Shown in pieces: positions 19,121 to 28,021 of a stretch of 64,000 nt of DNA. The stretch comes from Pirellulales bacterium (lineage in GTDB: Bacteria; Planctomycetota; Planctomycetia; Pirellulales; JACPPG01). The translations under genes and the position numbers were made by a program. The notes under the pieces were generated by a model. It made no database searches. It saw nothing but the letters and a program-made list of their open reading frames with translations, and had not been told where the DNA came from. The stretch's first letter is position 1; each line of letters begins with the position of its first letter. The stretch spans positions 62,001-126,000 of the forward strand of contig DASYDW010000068.1 in the NCBI GenBank assembly GCA_036499395.1. The letters run 5' to 3'.

Positions 19121-19510
19121 TCAGGTTCCTTCGCGAATGATGGCACGCAGTTCCGTGTCGACGAGATGACGAAGCTCGTCGGCCGAGAGTTGGCTTTGCT
19201 GAGCTTCGAGCAGGACCTGCCGTAGGCGGGCGCGGATCAACTCGACGGTTTCCCGCCGGCAACGATCACGCGCTGCCTCGGCCACTTCGAGCCCTGTGCC
19301 GCGGACCGACGCCAGAACGCCGTCGGTCTGCAATTGACGATACGCGCGGGCCACGGTGTTGGGATTAACGGCCAACTCCCGGGCAAGTTCACGCACCGAG
19401 GGGATCATCTCGCCCGGCTTCACCGCCTCGCGGGCGACGGCGAATTTGACCTGGCGAATGATCTGCTCGTAAACGGCCACGCCATTGGCAGGATCGATAG
19501 CAAAAAACAT
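19121..19510 (-). CDS. GntR-family repressor, YtrA subfamily
   Basis: The 129-aa product is a winged helix-turn-helix (about residues 10-78: PSVRELARELAVNPNTVARA, then LQTDGVLASVRGTG) with a short helical C terminus. That is the size and layout of YtrA-type GntR regulators, which usually sit in front of ABC transporter genes and repress their own operon. Translation starts at 19510 with AGGTGA 5 bases upstream. A sigma-70 promoter and an overlapping perfect inverted repeat lie immediately upstream, consistent with self-repression. The inducer is unknown; known relatives respond to cell-envelope antibiotics. Confidence 0.92.
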   Translation of the reverse strand: MFFAIDPANGVAVYEQIIRQVKFAVAREAVKPGEMIPSVRELARELAVNPNTVARAYRQLQTDGVLASVRGTGLEVAEAARDRCRRETVELIRARLRQVLLEAQQSQLSADELRHLVDTELRAIIREGT

Positions 19511-19517
19511 GTGTCAC

Positions 19518-19545
19518 CTACTGTATGAGCGTGATAGTACAGTAG
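19518..19545. promoter_or_regulatory. putative GntR operator (8-bp perfect inverted repeat, 12-bp spacer)
   Basis: CTACTGTA (19518-19525) and TACAGTAG (19538-19545) are exact reverse complements separated by 12 bases. The repeat covers the -10 box of the promoter and reaches to 8 bases before the GntR start codon, next to the Shine-Dalgarno. Binding here would block the whole ABC operon. The assignment rests on position and symmetry. Confidence 0.78.
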
Positions 19546-19562
19546 GCGACGGCGGGCGTCAA
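19534..19562 (-). promoter_or_regulatory. sigma-70 type promoter of the GntR-ABC operon
   Basis: On the minus strand TTGACG (19562-19557) and TACTAT (19539-19534) are separated by exactly 17 bases. Both are close to the -35 and -10 consensus. The start codon lies 24 bases below the -10 box, giving a short leader. Confidence 0.75.
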
Positions 19563-19593
19563 GCAGATTTTTTGCGTTGCAGAGCGTTTTACG

Positions 19594-19674
19594 TCGGGTG
19601 CCCTGTGGGCACCAGGTATTTCGTTTCCGGCTTATCACGCCGTGGCAATTCATGGTGCGCGCAGCGCACTCTAC
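19594..19674. repeat. palindromic dispersed repeat, family B copy 2
   Basis: It begins with GGGTGCCCTGTGGGCACC and ends with GGTGCGCGCAGCGCACTCTAC, the same two hairpins as the copy at 12627 in the opposite order. A longer 40-base centre includes GTGGCAATTCAT. It lies between the PLP decarboxylase gene end and the GntR promoter. Confidence 0.7.
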
Positions 19675-19682
19675 GTTCGATG

Positions 19683-19736
19683 CTATGGGCACCATTTCGC
19701 CCGTTGGCAATTCGTGGTGCGCCCAGCGCACCCTAC
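19683..19736. repeat. palindromic dispersed repeat, family B copy 3 (left arm decayed)
   Basis: This is a second copy directly after 19594-19674. The left hairpin is reduced to CTATGGGCACC. The right hairpin, GGTGCGCCCAGCGCACC followed by CTAC, is intact, and the centre shares TTGGCAATTC with the previous copy. Two adjacent copies suggest local duplication. Confidence 0.65.
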
Positions 19737-19779
19737 ACGCGGACGCACCTTGCGATAGCAAGAAATTTACCCGTGGCGC

Positions 19780-21450
19780 TTATGCCGATGGTGGTGCCGA
19801 TTCGACCGCGTCGCGGGCGGCGATGACGTGCGTGATGACTTCGTGCATCCGCTCTTTGTCGGTGAATGGCGAGAGGACGTACGACTTCAGGGCCGAGATC
19901 GGCGTGCCGAAATCGCTGTGCGTGTAAGCGTCCGTCATCGAGAGAACGATGCCATTGCCGGTTAGCGCTTCGGCGTGGACGCGTTGGAAGATGCGGCGAT
20001 TGTATTGGTTCAACTCGGCAAGCTGCTGTTGGAATCGTGGGTCCGAGCGTTCGCGCTGTTTGATCGTGAACGTGTCAGTGCCGTGCGGATACACGCGGAA
20101 GAGCGTCACGGGACCGACATTCTCGTCGTTGAGGACGGTCAGGTCCGGGTGCGCGAACAACGCCTCGCGCAGGACTTCGGCCATTTCGACGATATGTCCG
20201 AGCAGCGTGCGGTAGCCTTCCTTGCCCAACAGCAGCAGGTTCGCCAGCGCCGCCATCGGGCCGGTGGCGCTGCGGCTGGTTTCGAGCGTGAACAAGCCGG
20301 GATGGTGCATGCCGGACTGGAAGAGGTACGGCAAGGATTCTCGCGGGCGCAGGATGTGCCGCAGGTCGTCCCGGTCGCGAAAGATCACGAGCGAGGAAAT
20401 GTACGGGGCAAATCCGGTTTTGTGGAAGTCGATGCCGATCGAATCGGCGAGCCCGAGATGTTGGATGCGATGATGGGCCTTGGCCAATGCACGGACGGTA
20501 CGACCGCGAAAGCCGAGCGAGTTTTGCAGGAAGTCGTAGTCGTTGAAGACGCTCCACGCCCAGCCGATGACGGCATCGGCATGAATGTGCGGCGAGTAGT
20601 CGAGGGAGAATTCGCGGACTAACTCTTCACGCAGGGCGTGAATGCGGTGCAGATCGTCGATGCCGAAGGCGTCGGTCGAGCCCATCGTGGCTACGATGGC
20701 GGCCAGGCGTTTGCCATCACGCAGGGCCTTTCGCGCGGCCTCGGCCAGCAGCGGGATATCAACGGCGTGATCGCTCTCGGTGGGGACCAGCACGACGTTG
20801 TCTTGCCCGATCCCGAGCCAGGCCGAGACATTGCTGGTGCAGGCATGGCTATGGACGCTCGCCAGCACGACGGCCGGTTGCGTTAGCCCGGTGCGCAGGC
20901 AGCCGGGGACGGCTTTTTCCAGGCCGACCTTCACTCCGTAGAGCATGCCGCCGGTCCCGCCGAAGGTGAATACACCGCCGGCCTTGGCCGGATCGTAGCC
21001 AACCAGTTCAGCAGCCATCGCGGTGGCGCGAACCTCGGCCGCCGAAAAGCCGCGGCCACTTTCGTCGCTGACCAGGTTCGGGTTGTAGGTCGAGGCCAGC
21101 ATCACGCCGATCAGGCTGGCGATCGACGGATGCGAGATGACGTTGATCTGGCTGCGCGGATGCCCCCACAGGAACATCCCTTCGAGATGCTTAACGAGGT
21201 CCGAGATGACCTGCTCGAGCGGCTCGCCTTGCTGATCCATGCGCGCGGCGAGCGCCGCTTCGAAATCGGGCTCGACCGGCGAGCCGAGGATCGGCGCCTG
21301 CGTCTTTAACGCGTCGACACGGTCCAGCGCACGCAATACCGAGAAGGCTACGTACGCGTCGTGGACGGGGTCCGAGACGGGCTGCGGAAATTCGCGCCGC
21401 AATCGGTCGAGTAATTCGCGATAGCGAGGGGGCATGCGGGGGCGCGCCAA
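19780..21450 (-). CDS. PLP-dependent group II decarboxylase-like protein
   Basis: The 556-aa product has the fold-type I decarboxylase core: a GGTGGMLYG cofactor loop, HSHACTSN, HIHADAVIGWAW, and the Schiff-base lysine in DFHKTG (Lys344). The closest families by motif are glutamate, tyrosine and aromatic-amino-acid decarboxylases; I cannot fix the substrate. It is the last of four minus-strand genes, 82 bases after the myo-inositol oxygenase stop. That linkage is odd for an amino-acid decarboxylase and may only be neighbourhood. The length is slightly above the usual 450-520 residues, mostly from an N-terminal helical extension. Confidence 0.82.
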   Translation of the reverse strand: MARPRMPPRYRELLDRLRREFPQPVSDPVHDAYVAFSVLRALDRVDALKTQAPILGSPVEPDFEAALAARMDQQGEPLEQVISDLVKHLEGMFLWGHPRSQINVISHPSIASLIGVMLASTYNPNLVSDESGRGFSAAEVRATAMAAELVGYDPAKAGGVFTFGGTGGMLYGVKVGLEKAVPGCLRTGLTQPAVVLASVHSHACTSNVSAWLGIGQDNVVLVPTESDHAVDIPLLAEAARKALRDGKRLAAIVATMGSTDAFGIDDLHRIHALREELVREFSLDYSPHIHADAVIGWAWSVFNDYDFLQNSLGFRGRTVRALAKAHHRIQHLGLADSIGIDFHKTGFAPYISSLVIFRDRDDLRHILRPRESLPYLFQSGMHHPGLFTLETSRSATGPMAALANLLLLGKEGYRTLLGHIVEMAEVLREALFAHPDLTVLNDENVGPVTLFRVYPHGTDTFTIKQRERSDPRFQQQLAELNQYNRRIFQRVHAEALTGNGIVLSMTDAYTHSDFGTPISALKSYVLSPFTDKERMHEVITHVIAARDAVESAPPSA

Positions 21451-21532
21451 AGGAACCCGGCGAAGACGCGACGGTCGTGGTTAGAGCGTGCGCGTGGATT
21501 ACCAGCGCACGGTGTCTATCAGCGAATCTTGT

Positions 21533-22444
21533 TTACCAGCGCACCTTGTCGGGGAAGAACTCGGCCGCCAGGTCTTCGTAAAAGGGACGCAGCTTTTCGA
21601 CGTCGGGGCGTTCGGCGCTCTTGGTGTACAGATCGTAGGGGCTGAACTTGCGCACCCAGCGGAATATCTTTTCGTCGTGCTCGTTCATCAGGTGGCCGTA
21701 CTGCTTCTCGCGATGAATTGGATAGCACGAGTGATAACGCAGCATGTACAGCCCTTCTTCGGGCAGGTAATTCTTGGCGACATGGTACATGTACTCGTCG
21801 TGCCCCCACGACATCATGACGTTGTCCAGACCGCAGCGTTCGCTATAGATGCCGGTCTTGGTCCGGTACTCGGCCACATCGCGATCGGGATTATCGGCGA
21901 AGAATTCGGCAAACACGATCTCGTCCGAATAGGCGCAGCCGACGGGGAACGTATCGCCGACGACGGCCCATTGCGGCTCGCCGTACAGGCAGAGGATCTT
22001 GCCCAGGTCATGGATCAGTGCCGCCAGGATGAACCAGCGCGGATGCCCGTCACGACGCACGGCCTCGGCGGTTTGCAGGCAGTGCTCGATTTGCGAGAAG
22101 TCGGTATCGGGATCGCTATCGTCAACGAGCGTGTTGAGATATTCGAGCGCTTCCCAGATGCTCATCTCGCGCTTTTTGAGGGCGAAATACTCGTCGCGCT
22201 TCTGACGCACGAAGTCGAGGGTCTGGTAGCGGTGGTTGAGTCGGTAAAACTCGCGCACGCTGGGGCGGGCCGATTCGCGATGGTTGCGAAACTCCTTGGC
22301 CGACTTTTTCGTCCCCTCGGCATGCACGACCCCCTCGGGCACGGCTTCGACTTCCGGCTCGGGGTAGCGACGCTTCAAGTCGTCTTCCCATTCGTCGAGA
22401 CTGGCAAGCGGATTGGCGTCGTGCGGAGACGATTTGTCGACCAT
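21533..22444 (-). CDS. myo-inositol oxygenase
   Basis: The 303-aa product carries the MIOX fold along most of its length. Visible motifs are [23 protein letters not shown] (an HD-type di-iron ligand pair), [34 protein letters not shown] and a C-terminal [11 protein letters not shown]. Animal enzymes are about 285 residues. MIOX uses a mixed-valent di-iron site and O2 to open myo-inositol to D-glucuronate in the cytoplasm. I chose the ATG at 22444, which has GGAG 7 bases upstream, over a frame extension to 22489. It lies 87 bases after a sugar-type ABC permease gene, suggesting uptake and cleavage are coupled. Confidence 0.93.
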   Translation of the reverse strand: MVDKSSPHDANPLASLDEWEDDLKRRYPEPEVEAVPEGVVHAEGTKKSAKEFRNHRESARPSVREFYRLNHRYQTLDFVRQKRDEYFALKKREMSIWEALEYLNTLVDDSDPDTDFSQIEHCLQTAEAVRRDGHPRWFILAALIHDLGKILCLYGEPQWAVVGDTFPVGCAYSDEIVFAEFFADNPDRDVAEYRTKTGIYSERCGLDNVMMSWGHDEYMYHVAKNYLPEEGLYMLRYHSCYPIHREKQYGHLMNEHDEKIFRWVRKFSPYDLYTKSAERPDVEKLRPFYEDLAAEFFPDKVRW

Positions 22445-22531
22445 GTTTTTACTCCGTGCAGATTCTTCGCGCGGCAGACGAATTACCACTGCCGATTGTA
22501 TCGTGAATCGCTCGCCAGGAAGAGATGAAAA

Positions 22532-23587
22532 TCAATTGGACCAGAAGCGCTGCCGTATCTGATCCAGCGTCACGGCGGCGATAATGATAGCCCCGATGAC
22601 GATATCCTGGATCGGGTTTCGCCACCCCAGCAGCGTGCAACCGCTGGCAATGACGGCCATCATCACGGCCCCGGTCACCGTGCCCAGGACCGAGCCACGT
22701 CCGCCGGTCAGGCTGCCGCCGCCGATCACCACGGCGGCAATGAATTTCAGCTCCATGCCGATCCCGGACATGGGGTTGCCACTCGAAAGCCGGGCGAACT
22801 GGTAGGTGCCAGCGATGCCGACGAATAGCCCGCCCAGTGTGTAAACGGCGATTTTCACCAGCGGGACATTGATACCGCACAGGCGGGCCGTTTGTTCGTT
22901 GGACCCCAGCGCGAAGACATAGCGTCCAAAAACCGTGTAGCGGAGGACCACGGCCAGGACGCCAGCCAGCGCCAAGGCCAGCCAGACTCCCCAGGCGAAA
23001 TTGGGGATGTTCAATGATTCGACGAGCCAGGCCGGATCGGGCCGGGGCGTGACCATCGATTCGAACGCGTGGGGAATGTCCGCGAGGGGCGGGCGGATTG
23101 TGGTTTCATTGGCCAGGTATTTGGCCGTGCCGAGGTAGATCGTCATCGTCCCGAGCGTGACGATAAACGGCACGACGCGCAGCGCGCTCACCAGCACACC
23201 ATTGATAAATCCCGTCAGGCAGCCGGTGCCGATCGCGGCAGCGACGGACATCGCGGGGGAATACCCCTTGTTGAGAAACCAGGCCAGCACCGTGGCCGAG
23301 AGCGCCAGTGCTGTGCCTGCCGCCAGGTCGATGCCTCCGCCGATAATGATCACGGTCATACCGAGCGCGGCGACGATGACCGGCGATGCTTGCACGGCGA
23401 TCGTGCGTGCGTTTTGGTGCGTGAAAAAGACGTCCGTGCCCTCTTTGACGCGGTCGGCCTCGCCGAACATGCCAATGACGACGAATAGCACCAATAACGG
23501 ACCGAGCGAACCGACCAGCGAAGCCAAACGGCGCCGCGCCGAGAGGGGGGCGGAGGATTTTTCGGAGGTGGAGGAAATGTCGCTCAC
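22532..23587 (-). CDS. sugar ABC transporter permease (RbsC/XylH-like)
   Basis: The 351-aa product has about 9-10 membrane spans and the family segment [18 protein letters not shown], with [14 protein letters not shown] near the C terminus. The GTG start at 23587 overlaps the TGA stop of the ATPase gene (GTGA) and has GGAGGAG 8 bases upstream, so the two are translationally coupled. An apparent longer N-terminal frame lies inside the ATPase gene and is rejected. Substrates of this family are ribose, xylose, galactose or inositol. The adjacent inositol oxygenase makes inositol a reasonable guess. Confidence 0.92.
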   Translation of the reverse strand: MSDISSTSEKSSAPLSARRRLASLVGSLGPLLVLFVVIGMFGEADRVKEGTDVFFTHQNARTIAVQASPVIVAALGMTVIIIGGGIDLAAGTALALSATVLAWFLNKGYSPAMSVAAAIGTGCLTGFINGVLVSALRVVPFIVTLGTMTIYLGTAKYLANETTIRPPLADIPHAFESMVTPRPDPAWLVESLNIPNFAWGVWLALALAGVLAVVLRYTVFGRYVFALGSNEQTARLCGINVPLVKIAVYTLGGLFVGIAGTYQFARLSSGNPMSGIGMELKFIAAVVIGGGSLTGGRGSVLGTVTGAVMMAVIASGCTLLGWRNPIQDIVIGAIIIAAVTLDQIRQRFWSN

Positions 23588-25083
23588 GATTCGTCTCCTC
23601 CGATAGCGCAGGCCATCACGGCCTCTTCGGTCCACGATTTCGCCGCTCGGACTTCGCGCAGTCGGCCGCGCGCCATTACGCCCACGCGATCACACACGGC
23701 CAATAGCTCGGGCAGGTACGAACTGACGAAGATCACGGACTTTCCTTGGGCAGCCAGGTCGCCCATGCGGCGATAGATTTCGGCTTTGGTGCCTACGTCG
23801 ATGCCGCGCGTCGGTTCGTCAAGCAATAGCACGTCCGCCCCTTGGTGCAGGACGCGTGCGATGGCGACCTTCTGCTGGTTACCGCCCGAGAGTTCTTTGA
23901 CCAGTTGATTGGTGCCGGCCGCCTTGATTTCCAACTGGCCGATCCAATTTTGCACGGCCACGTCACGCCGGCCGAGGTTGAGCCAGCCCCAGCGGCTGTA
24001 AGGGGCGAGGCGGCTCAGGGTGAGATTGTCGGCGATTGAGCGCTCTTGCGCGAGACCTTCGCCCTTGCGATCTTCGGAAACCAGGCCCAATCCTGAGCGG
24101 ATGCGGGCGCGAGGATTCGCTCGCGGCGCATACGCGGCCACGCGCACCGTGCCGCGACGCACGGGATCGAGCCCAAAGATGCAGCGTAGTAATTCGGTTC
24201 GTCCTGCGCCCACCAGGCCAGCAATGCCCAGAATTTCGCCTCGCCGCACTTCGAGCGCGACATCGCGCGGCGATTTCACGCCGCTGAGATTATTGAGTGA
24301 AAGGATCGGCTCGCCGGGCGTATGCGGAACGGTCGGGAACAGGTCCTTGACGTTTCGCCCGACCATCAAGGCCACGATATCTGCCTCGCTGGCGCCGGCC
24401 AGTTGCCCGTCGCCCACGGTCTGCCCGTCGCGCAGCACCGTATAACGCTGTGCCACGCGGCGGATCTCTTCGAGAAAATGACTGATGTAGATGATGCCGA
24501 GGCCAGACTCGCGCAGTTTACTGATCACGCGAAACAGATGCTCGACGTCGTGCGCCGTAAGCGAACTGGTTGGCTCGTCGAAGACGATCACCTTGGGATC
24601 AAGCACCAGGGCCCGGGCGATCTCGACCAATTGGCGTGCGCCGACGGACAGATTTCGGACGGGTGTCTCGGGGCGCAACTCACGGTGGCCGAGTGTTTCG
24701 AGCGCCTGTCGCACGCGACTGCGCTGCCTGCTGCGGCGCAGCCAGCCGAATTGATGGACTTCCTGGCCGAGCATGATGTTGTCTTCGACGCTCAGATCAG
24801 GCGCCAGATTCAACTCTTGATAGATCATGGCGACGCCTGCCCGGCGCGCCTGCTGCGGGCCGGTGGGGGCGTAGGTGCGACCGTCGAGATACATCTCCCC
24901 GGCGTCCGGACGGTGGGCGCCGGCCAGGACCTTCATCAGCGTGCTCTTGCCGGCGCCGTTTTCACCGATCAGCGCCATGACCTCGCCGGCGCGAACCGAC
25001 AGCGACACACCGGCCAGAGCGCGCGTCGCGCCGAAACTCTTGGTGATGCCGTGCATCGATAACAGCGCAGAACGATCGGTCAT
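23584..25083 (-). CDS. sugar ABC transporter ATP-binding protein, two ABC domains (RbsA/MglA-like)
   Basis: The 499-aa product holds two ABC domains. The first has Walker [11 protein letters not shown], signature LSVGARQ and Walker [12 protein letters not shown]. The second has a degenerate Walker A ([11 protein letters not shown]), signature LSGGNQQK and Walker [13 protein letters not shown] weak second P-loop is normal for the sugar-import CUT2 class. I start at the ATG at 25083 because residues upstream of it show no ABC character. No periplasmic binding protein gene is adjacent on either side, so that subunit must be encoded elsewhere. Confidence 0.92.
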   Translation of the reverse strand: MTDRSALLSMHGITKSFGATRALAGVSLSVRAGEVMALIGENGAGKSTLMKVLAGAHRPDAGEMYLDGRTYAPTGPQQARRAGVAMIYQELNLAPDLSVEDNIMLGQEVHQFGWLRRSRQRSRVRQALETLGHRELRPETPVRNLSVGARQLVEIARALVLDPKVIVFDEPTSSLTAHDVEHLFRVISKLRESGLGIIYISHFLEEIRRVAQRYTVLRDGQTVGDGQLAGASEADIVALMVGRNVKDLFPTVPHTPGEPILSLNNLSGVKSPRDVALEVRRGEILGIAGLVGAGRTELLRCIFGLDPVRRGTVRVAAYAPRANPRARIRSGLGLVSEDRKGEGLAQERSIADNLTLSRLAPYSRWGWLNLGRRDVAVQNWIGQLEIKAAGTNQLVKELSGGNQQKVAIARVLHQGADVLLLDEPTRGIDVGTKAEIYRRMGDLAAQGKSVIFVSSYLPELLAVCDRVGVMARGRLREVRAAKSWTEEAVMACAIGGDES

Positions 25084-25232
25084 GCGGGCGCGGGACGGCT
25101 GGGGGCAGTGCGTACGAGCGGATCCGGCCCGAGCGGGCCAAACGCCCATGCTAACATCGGCACGCTTGTCAGCCAAATCGCCGCCGGGCGTTCCTGGGCG
25201 AACAGCAAAGTTGAGAACTTGCGGCTCGTCTT

Positions 25233-25299
25233 CTGTAGCTGGCCTCTTCGAGGCCGGAGCTTCACCATGGTGTTCCGGGATCGCAGGCCCTGGCTACAG
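25233..25299. repeat. palindromic dispersed repeat, family A copy 2
   Basis: A 67-base element runs from CTGTAGC to GGCTACAG. Its first hairpin is GGCCTC-TTC-GAGGCC. Its reverse complement matches the copy at 28240-28306 along its whole length: the first 25 bases are identical, then it diverges. Similarity continues about 30 bases beyond the CTGTAGC end, so the mobile or duplicated unit is larger than the palindrome. Confidence 0.78.
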
Positions 25300-25345
25300 A
25301 GTTCGCGGTTCTGATGCGAGCTATTTCATGCCCACTAACGAAATG

Positions 25346-25831
25346 CTATGTCATGGAGGCGGCTTCGGAAACTGTTTGTCGGCTCAACAGCAACCATCCG
25401 GCAGCGAGGCCCGCGCACCATTGTATGGTGATGACAACCAGGTACAGGTCATGCAGCAGCGAGAACTTCGCACGGTCGATGATTGCAAAGGACGCGGGGT
25501 CAAGCTGTGCGTCCATGCGGGCGTGAATCACGAATAGTGCGGCGAGCGTCAGGCCGAGGACAGCGCATGCCAGCCAGAAGATGCGGCTGCGGAGTTGTCT
25601 CGCATAGATCGCCAGGATGGCAACGACGGGCACGCCCAGGCGGTTCATCCAGTTGGTTACTTCCTGGGTGACGAAGCCTTGTTCTCCGCCGGTCAAAATG
25701 CTGTTGGCGACGGGCACCACGACGACGGCGTGAAAGGTCAGGCCCCCCTGCCAGAACGCCAGCGCACAGATGGCGATGAAGCGTTGGGCAGTGGCAGGGA
25801 ACTGACGGTTGCTAGAAATCGGGCTGCTCAT
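25346..25831 (-). CDS. hypothetical four-span membrane protein
   Basis: The 161-aa product has four hydrophobic stretches, about residues 20-43, 65-83, 86-106 and 125-150. The spacing recalls small DUF4149-like or DoxX-sized membrane proteins, but I cannot name a family. A loop between spans one and two carries TGGEQGFVTQEVTNWMNRLG. It is isolated: about 260 bases after the ABC ATPase start region and 60 bases before a PEP-CTERM gene end. Confidence 0.7.
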   Translation of the reverse strand: MSSPISSNRQFPATAQRFIAICALAFWQGGLTFHAVVVVPVANSILTGGEQGFVTQEVTNWMNRLGVPVVAILAIYARQLRSRIFWLACAVLGLTLAALFVIHARMDAQLDPASFAIIDRAKFSLLHDLYLVVITIQWCAGLAAGWLLLSRQTVSEAASMT

Positions 25832-25892
25832 GCCCCGATTCTATCGCGAGGCCGCGGCCTGTCACGGCGGGCGAGGGCAGGGGGGACGCGAC

Positions 25893-26825
25893 CTATTTAT
25901 GGCGCCGGCGAATTACGAGTAACGCCAATCCTCCGAGCGCGGCGAGGACGAACGTACTCGGTTCGGGGATCGTGGCGACAAAGCCATGGTCGTAGCCATC
26001 GCTGGCCACGTAGTAGCCGACGATCTTGTTGCCTGAGATCCCTTGGGCGAAGGTGCCTTTGCTTTGGCCCGTCGCGGCTAATGGATCGTCGATCGTCGTG
26101 AATGTTGAACCATTGTAGAAGAATCCGTGAGCCGTGCGCGTGTTGTCAAAGTAGTAACCGACCACGTTGTTTCCCGAAATCCCCATCGCCCTGGTCCCTC
26201 CGAATGACGCTGTGGCGAGAGGGTCGTCTAAATTCGTGAACGTGGAACCGTTGTAAAGGAAGCCGTGCGAGGTGTTCACTGTTAGGTAATAGCCGACCAC
26301 GGTGTTTCCAGACACGCCGTGTGGAAAGGTGCCGTCTTGCGCAAATGGATCGATAATCTGCGTGAAGGTCGTGCCGTTGAAGAGAAAGCCTGGTCCGCCG
26401 GCGTAGTAACCAACAATGCGGTTGCCATCGATTCCGTATGCCAAGATTTCAGGCGCCGGATTGCCGACGGGACTAAAAGTCGACCCATCGTAAGTGAACC
26501 CGTAGTCTCCGTATCCGCCCGTAAGGTTATGGTACGTGCCCAGGATGGTATTCCCTGAGATGCCCGTCACGTAGGTGCCGGAATCGTGATCGTTGTAGGC
26601 GAGCGGATGATTAATCGACGTGAAAGTGGAACCGTCGTAGAGGAAACCGCTATAGCCGTCTATGCTGTCGAAGTAAGTCCCGACCAGGTTATTTCCCGAG
26701 ATTCCGGTGATCTGGGTGCCGTGAGCAGCCAGCGGATTATCAACGGTTGTGAACGTGATTCCGCTCGCCGGCCGAGCGACGATTGCCATGAAAACTAAGG
26801 TGACTGCGCGTGCGGCCCTGCCCAT
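25893..26825 (-). CDS. PEP-CTERM secreted protein with six GISGN (HAF-type) repeats
   Basis: The 310-aa product starts at the ATG at 26825 (GGAG about 9 bases upstream), giving a clean signal peptide (MGRAARAVTLVFMAIVARP). The mature part is five full repeats and one partial repeat of about 40-48 residues. Each repeat has G(I/V)(S/D)GN-xx(V/L)G(T/Y)Y, then a GF(L/F/T)Y(D/N)GS(T)F segment and a DPLA-like end, the pattern of HAF-type extracellular repeats and likely a beta-propeller or beta-solenoid. The C terminus, IPEPSTF, a hydrophobic span and RRRHK, is a PEP-CTERM sorting signal. Function is unknown; a surface or matrix role is likely. Confidence 0.85.
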   Translation of the reverse strand: MGRAARAVTLVFMAIVARPASGITFTTVDNPLAAHGTQITGISGNNLVGTYFDSIDGYSGFLYDGSTFTSINHPLAYNDHDSGTYVTGISGNTILGTYHNLTGGYGDYGFTYDGSTFSPVGNPAPEILAYGIDGNRIVGYYAGGPGFLFNGTTFTQIIDPFAQDGTFPHGVSGNTVVGYYLTVNTSHGFLYNGSTFTNLDDPLATASFGGTRAMGISGNNVVGYYFDNTRTAHGFFYNGSTFTTIDDPLAATGQSKGTFAQGISGNKIVGYYVASDGYDHGFVATIPEPSTFVLAALGGLALLVIRRRHK

Positions 26826-27106
26826 TGGCTGCGCTCCAAATTGGAAGGAAGGTGAGGAAGTGCCCTTTATTACGAACTGTGAATAGTTAGCCAGATCGTA
26901 AGACCGGTCGACTGTGAACGCAAGAAATTCTCTGCGCAATTCTGCACCTCGGCCGCATCTGAGCGACCATGCAGACGGTGGCTGGGCGCGACAGCCGTGC
27001 TGTTAGGTTGCGCGCGAAAGAGAGCGGGGATACAGAATAAAATGATACGCCTGACCGCTTTCTATGCGGTTGCCCGTCTGTGGAAGGGCATAGCGACGTT
27101 AGACGA

Positions 27107-28021
27107 TTAGCAACTGCCAAGCGTGGGCGACTCTCGGCGACGCCGCGCGACAGCTGCGAGCAAGGTCATGCCGAGGCCGGCGAGGATCAACGTCGCGGGC
27201 TCAGGGACGGCGGCCGTCGCTACGAATTGCCCAGACAATGTTCCGTCGAAGACGAAGCCGCCGGCGAAATTGAATTCTAGGGGAACGTTCAGTGGCACGA
27301 CGAGGCTCAGTTTTGAGTCGTCAGCACTATAGGAATAAGAGCCGGAGCCTGCCGAGTTTGGTCCCGTATTGCTGAGTGAGTATATAGCGTTAGGAAATGC
27401 CGATTCCAAGATGGTGGACAAGCCCTGCAGGACAAGTTGCGAATTGAGAATTCCTGCATCGATGCCCGCCGTGGAGAAGGAACCTGATCCGACCGTATTG
27501 CTGGCAGCCAACGGATTGGAGCCAATGTCGTAGGCCACGTTATCGAACGATACGAGTGCCTGGTTGCCCAGGCTGATGTGAATGGTCATCCCGTAGTTGG
27601 CCGCAGCGGCACTGTTGTTGACGTAAGCCGAGGTGGCCGTGTTATAGGCCGCTGGATTCGGACGATAGTTGCCCGAATTGAGCGCGCTTAAGCTGTTGGC
27701 GCCGCTGATAAACTGGATGGCGCTCAGGGTCTTGCCTGACAAGCTGCCGCCGACCGTCGTAGAGAGTGTGCCGGAGACGAAGGCGGTGTTGCCAGTGTTC
27801 GTCGAGGCACTCCAAAGAGTGCTAATCGGCGCGCCGTTCGTGCGATTCTGGCCAGTGATCGATACCGCGATCCCTTCGACAGAAAAATTCGGAATGGTCA
27901 GCGTGAGGTAACTTCGCGTGGAGTCGATTGAGAACTGCAGCGCGTCGGCGCGGGCGATCGAGGGCGCACAGAGAAAGACGCACAGCAGCGTCGCGGTGGT
28001 GCAATGTCGAGTTCGAATCAT
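27107..28021 (-). CDS. PEP-CTERM secreted protein, unknown beta-rich domain
   Basis: The 304-aa product has a signal peptide (residues 1-25, cut near IARADA). A Ser/Asn/Gly-rich beta-type mature region follows with no enzyme motif I recognise. It ends with a PEP-CTERM tail, AVPEPATL, a hydrophobic span, then RRRRES. AAGGA lies 8 bases before the ATG. It runs in the same direction as the repeat-bearing PEP-CTERM gene downstream, separated by about 280 bases, so the two probably have separate promoters. Sorting needs an exosortase that is not in this window. Confidence 0.83.
   Translation of the reverse strand: MIRTRHCTTATLLCVFLCAPSIARADALQFSIDSTRSYLTLTIPNFSVEGIAVSITGQNRTNGAPISTLWSASTNTGNTAFVSGTLSTTVGGSLSGKTLSAIQFISGANSLSALNSGNYRPNPAAYNTATSAYVNNSAAAANYGMTIHISLGNQALVSFDNVAYDIGSNPLAASNTVGSGSFSTAGIDAGILNSQLVLQGLSTILESAFPNAIYSLSNTGPNSAGSGSYSYSADDSKLSLVVPLNVPLEFNFAGGFVFDGTLSGQFVATAAVPEPATLILAGLGMTLLAAVARRRRESPTLGSC

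Noticed and set aside
21488..22528. 346-residue plus-strand frame opposite the inositol oxygenase
   Set aside because: The opposite strand encodes a clear MIOX with a good ribosome site; the frame is a GC-driven shadow.
24322..25062. 246-residue plus-strand frame opposite the ABC ATPase
   Set aside because: It lies wholly inside a gene with intact Walker motifs and shows no family character.
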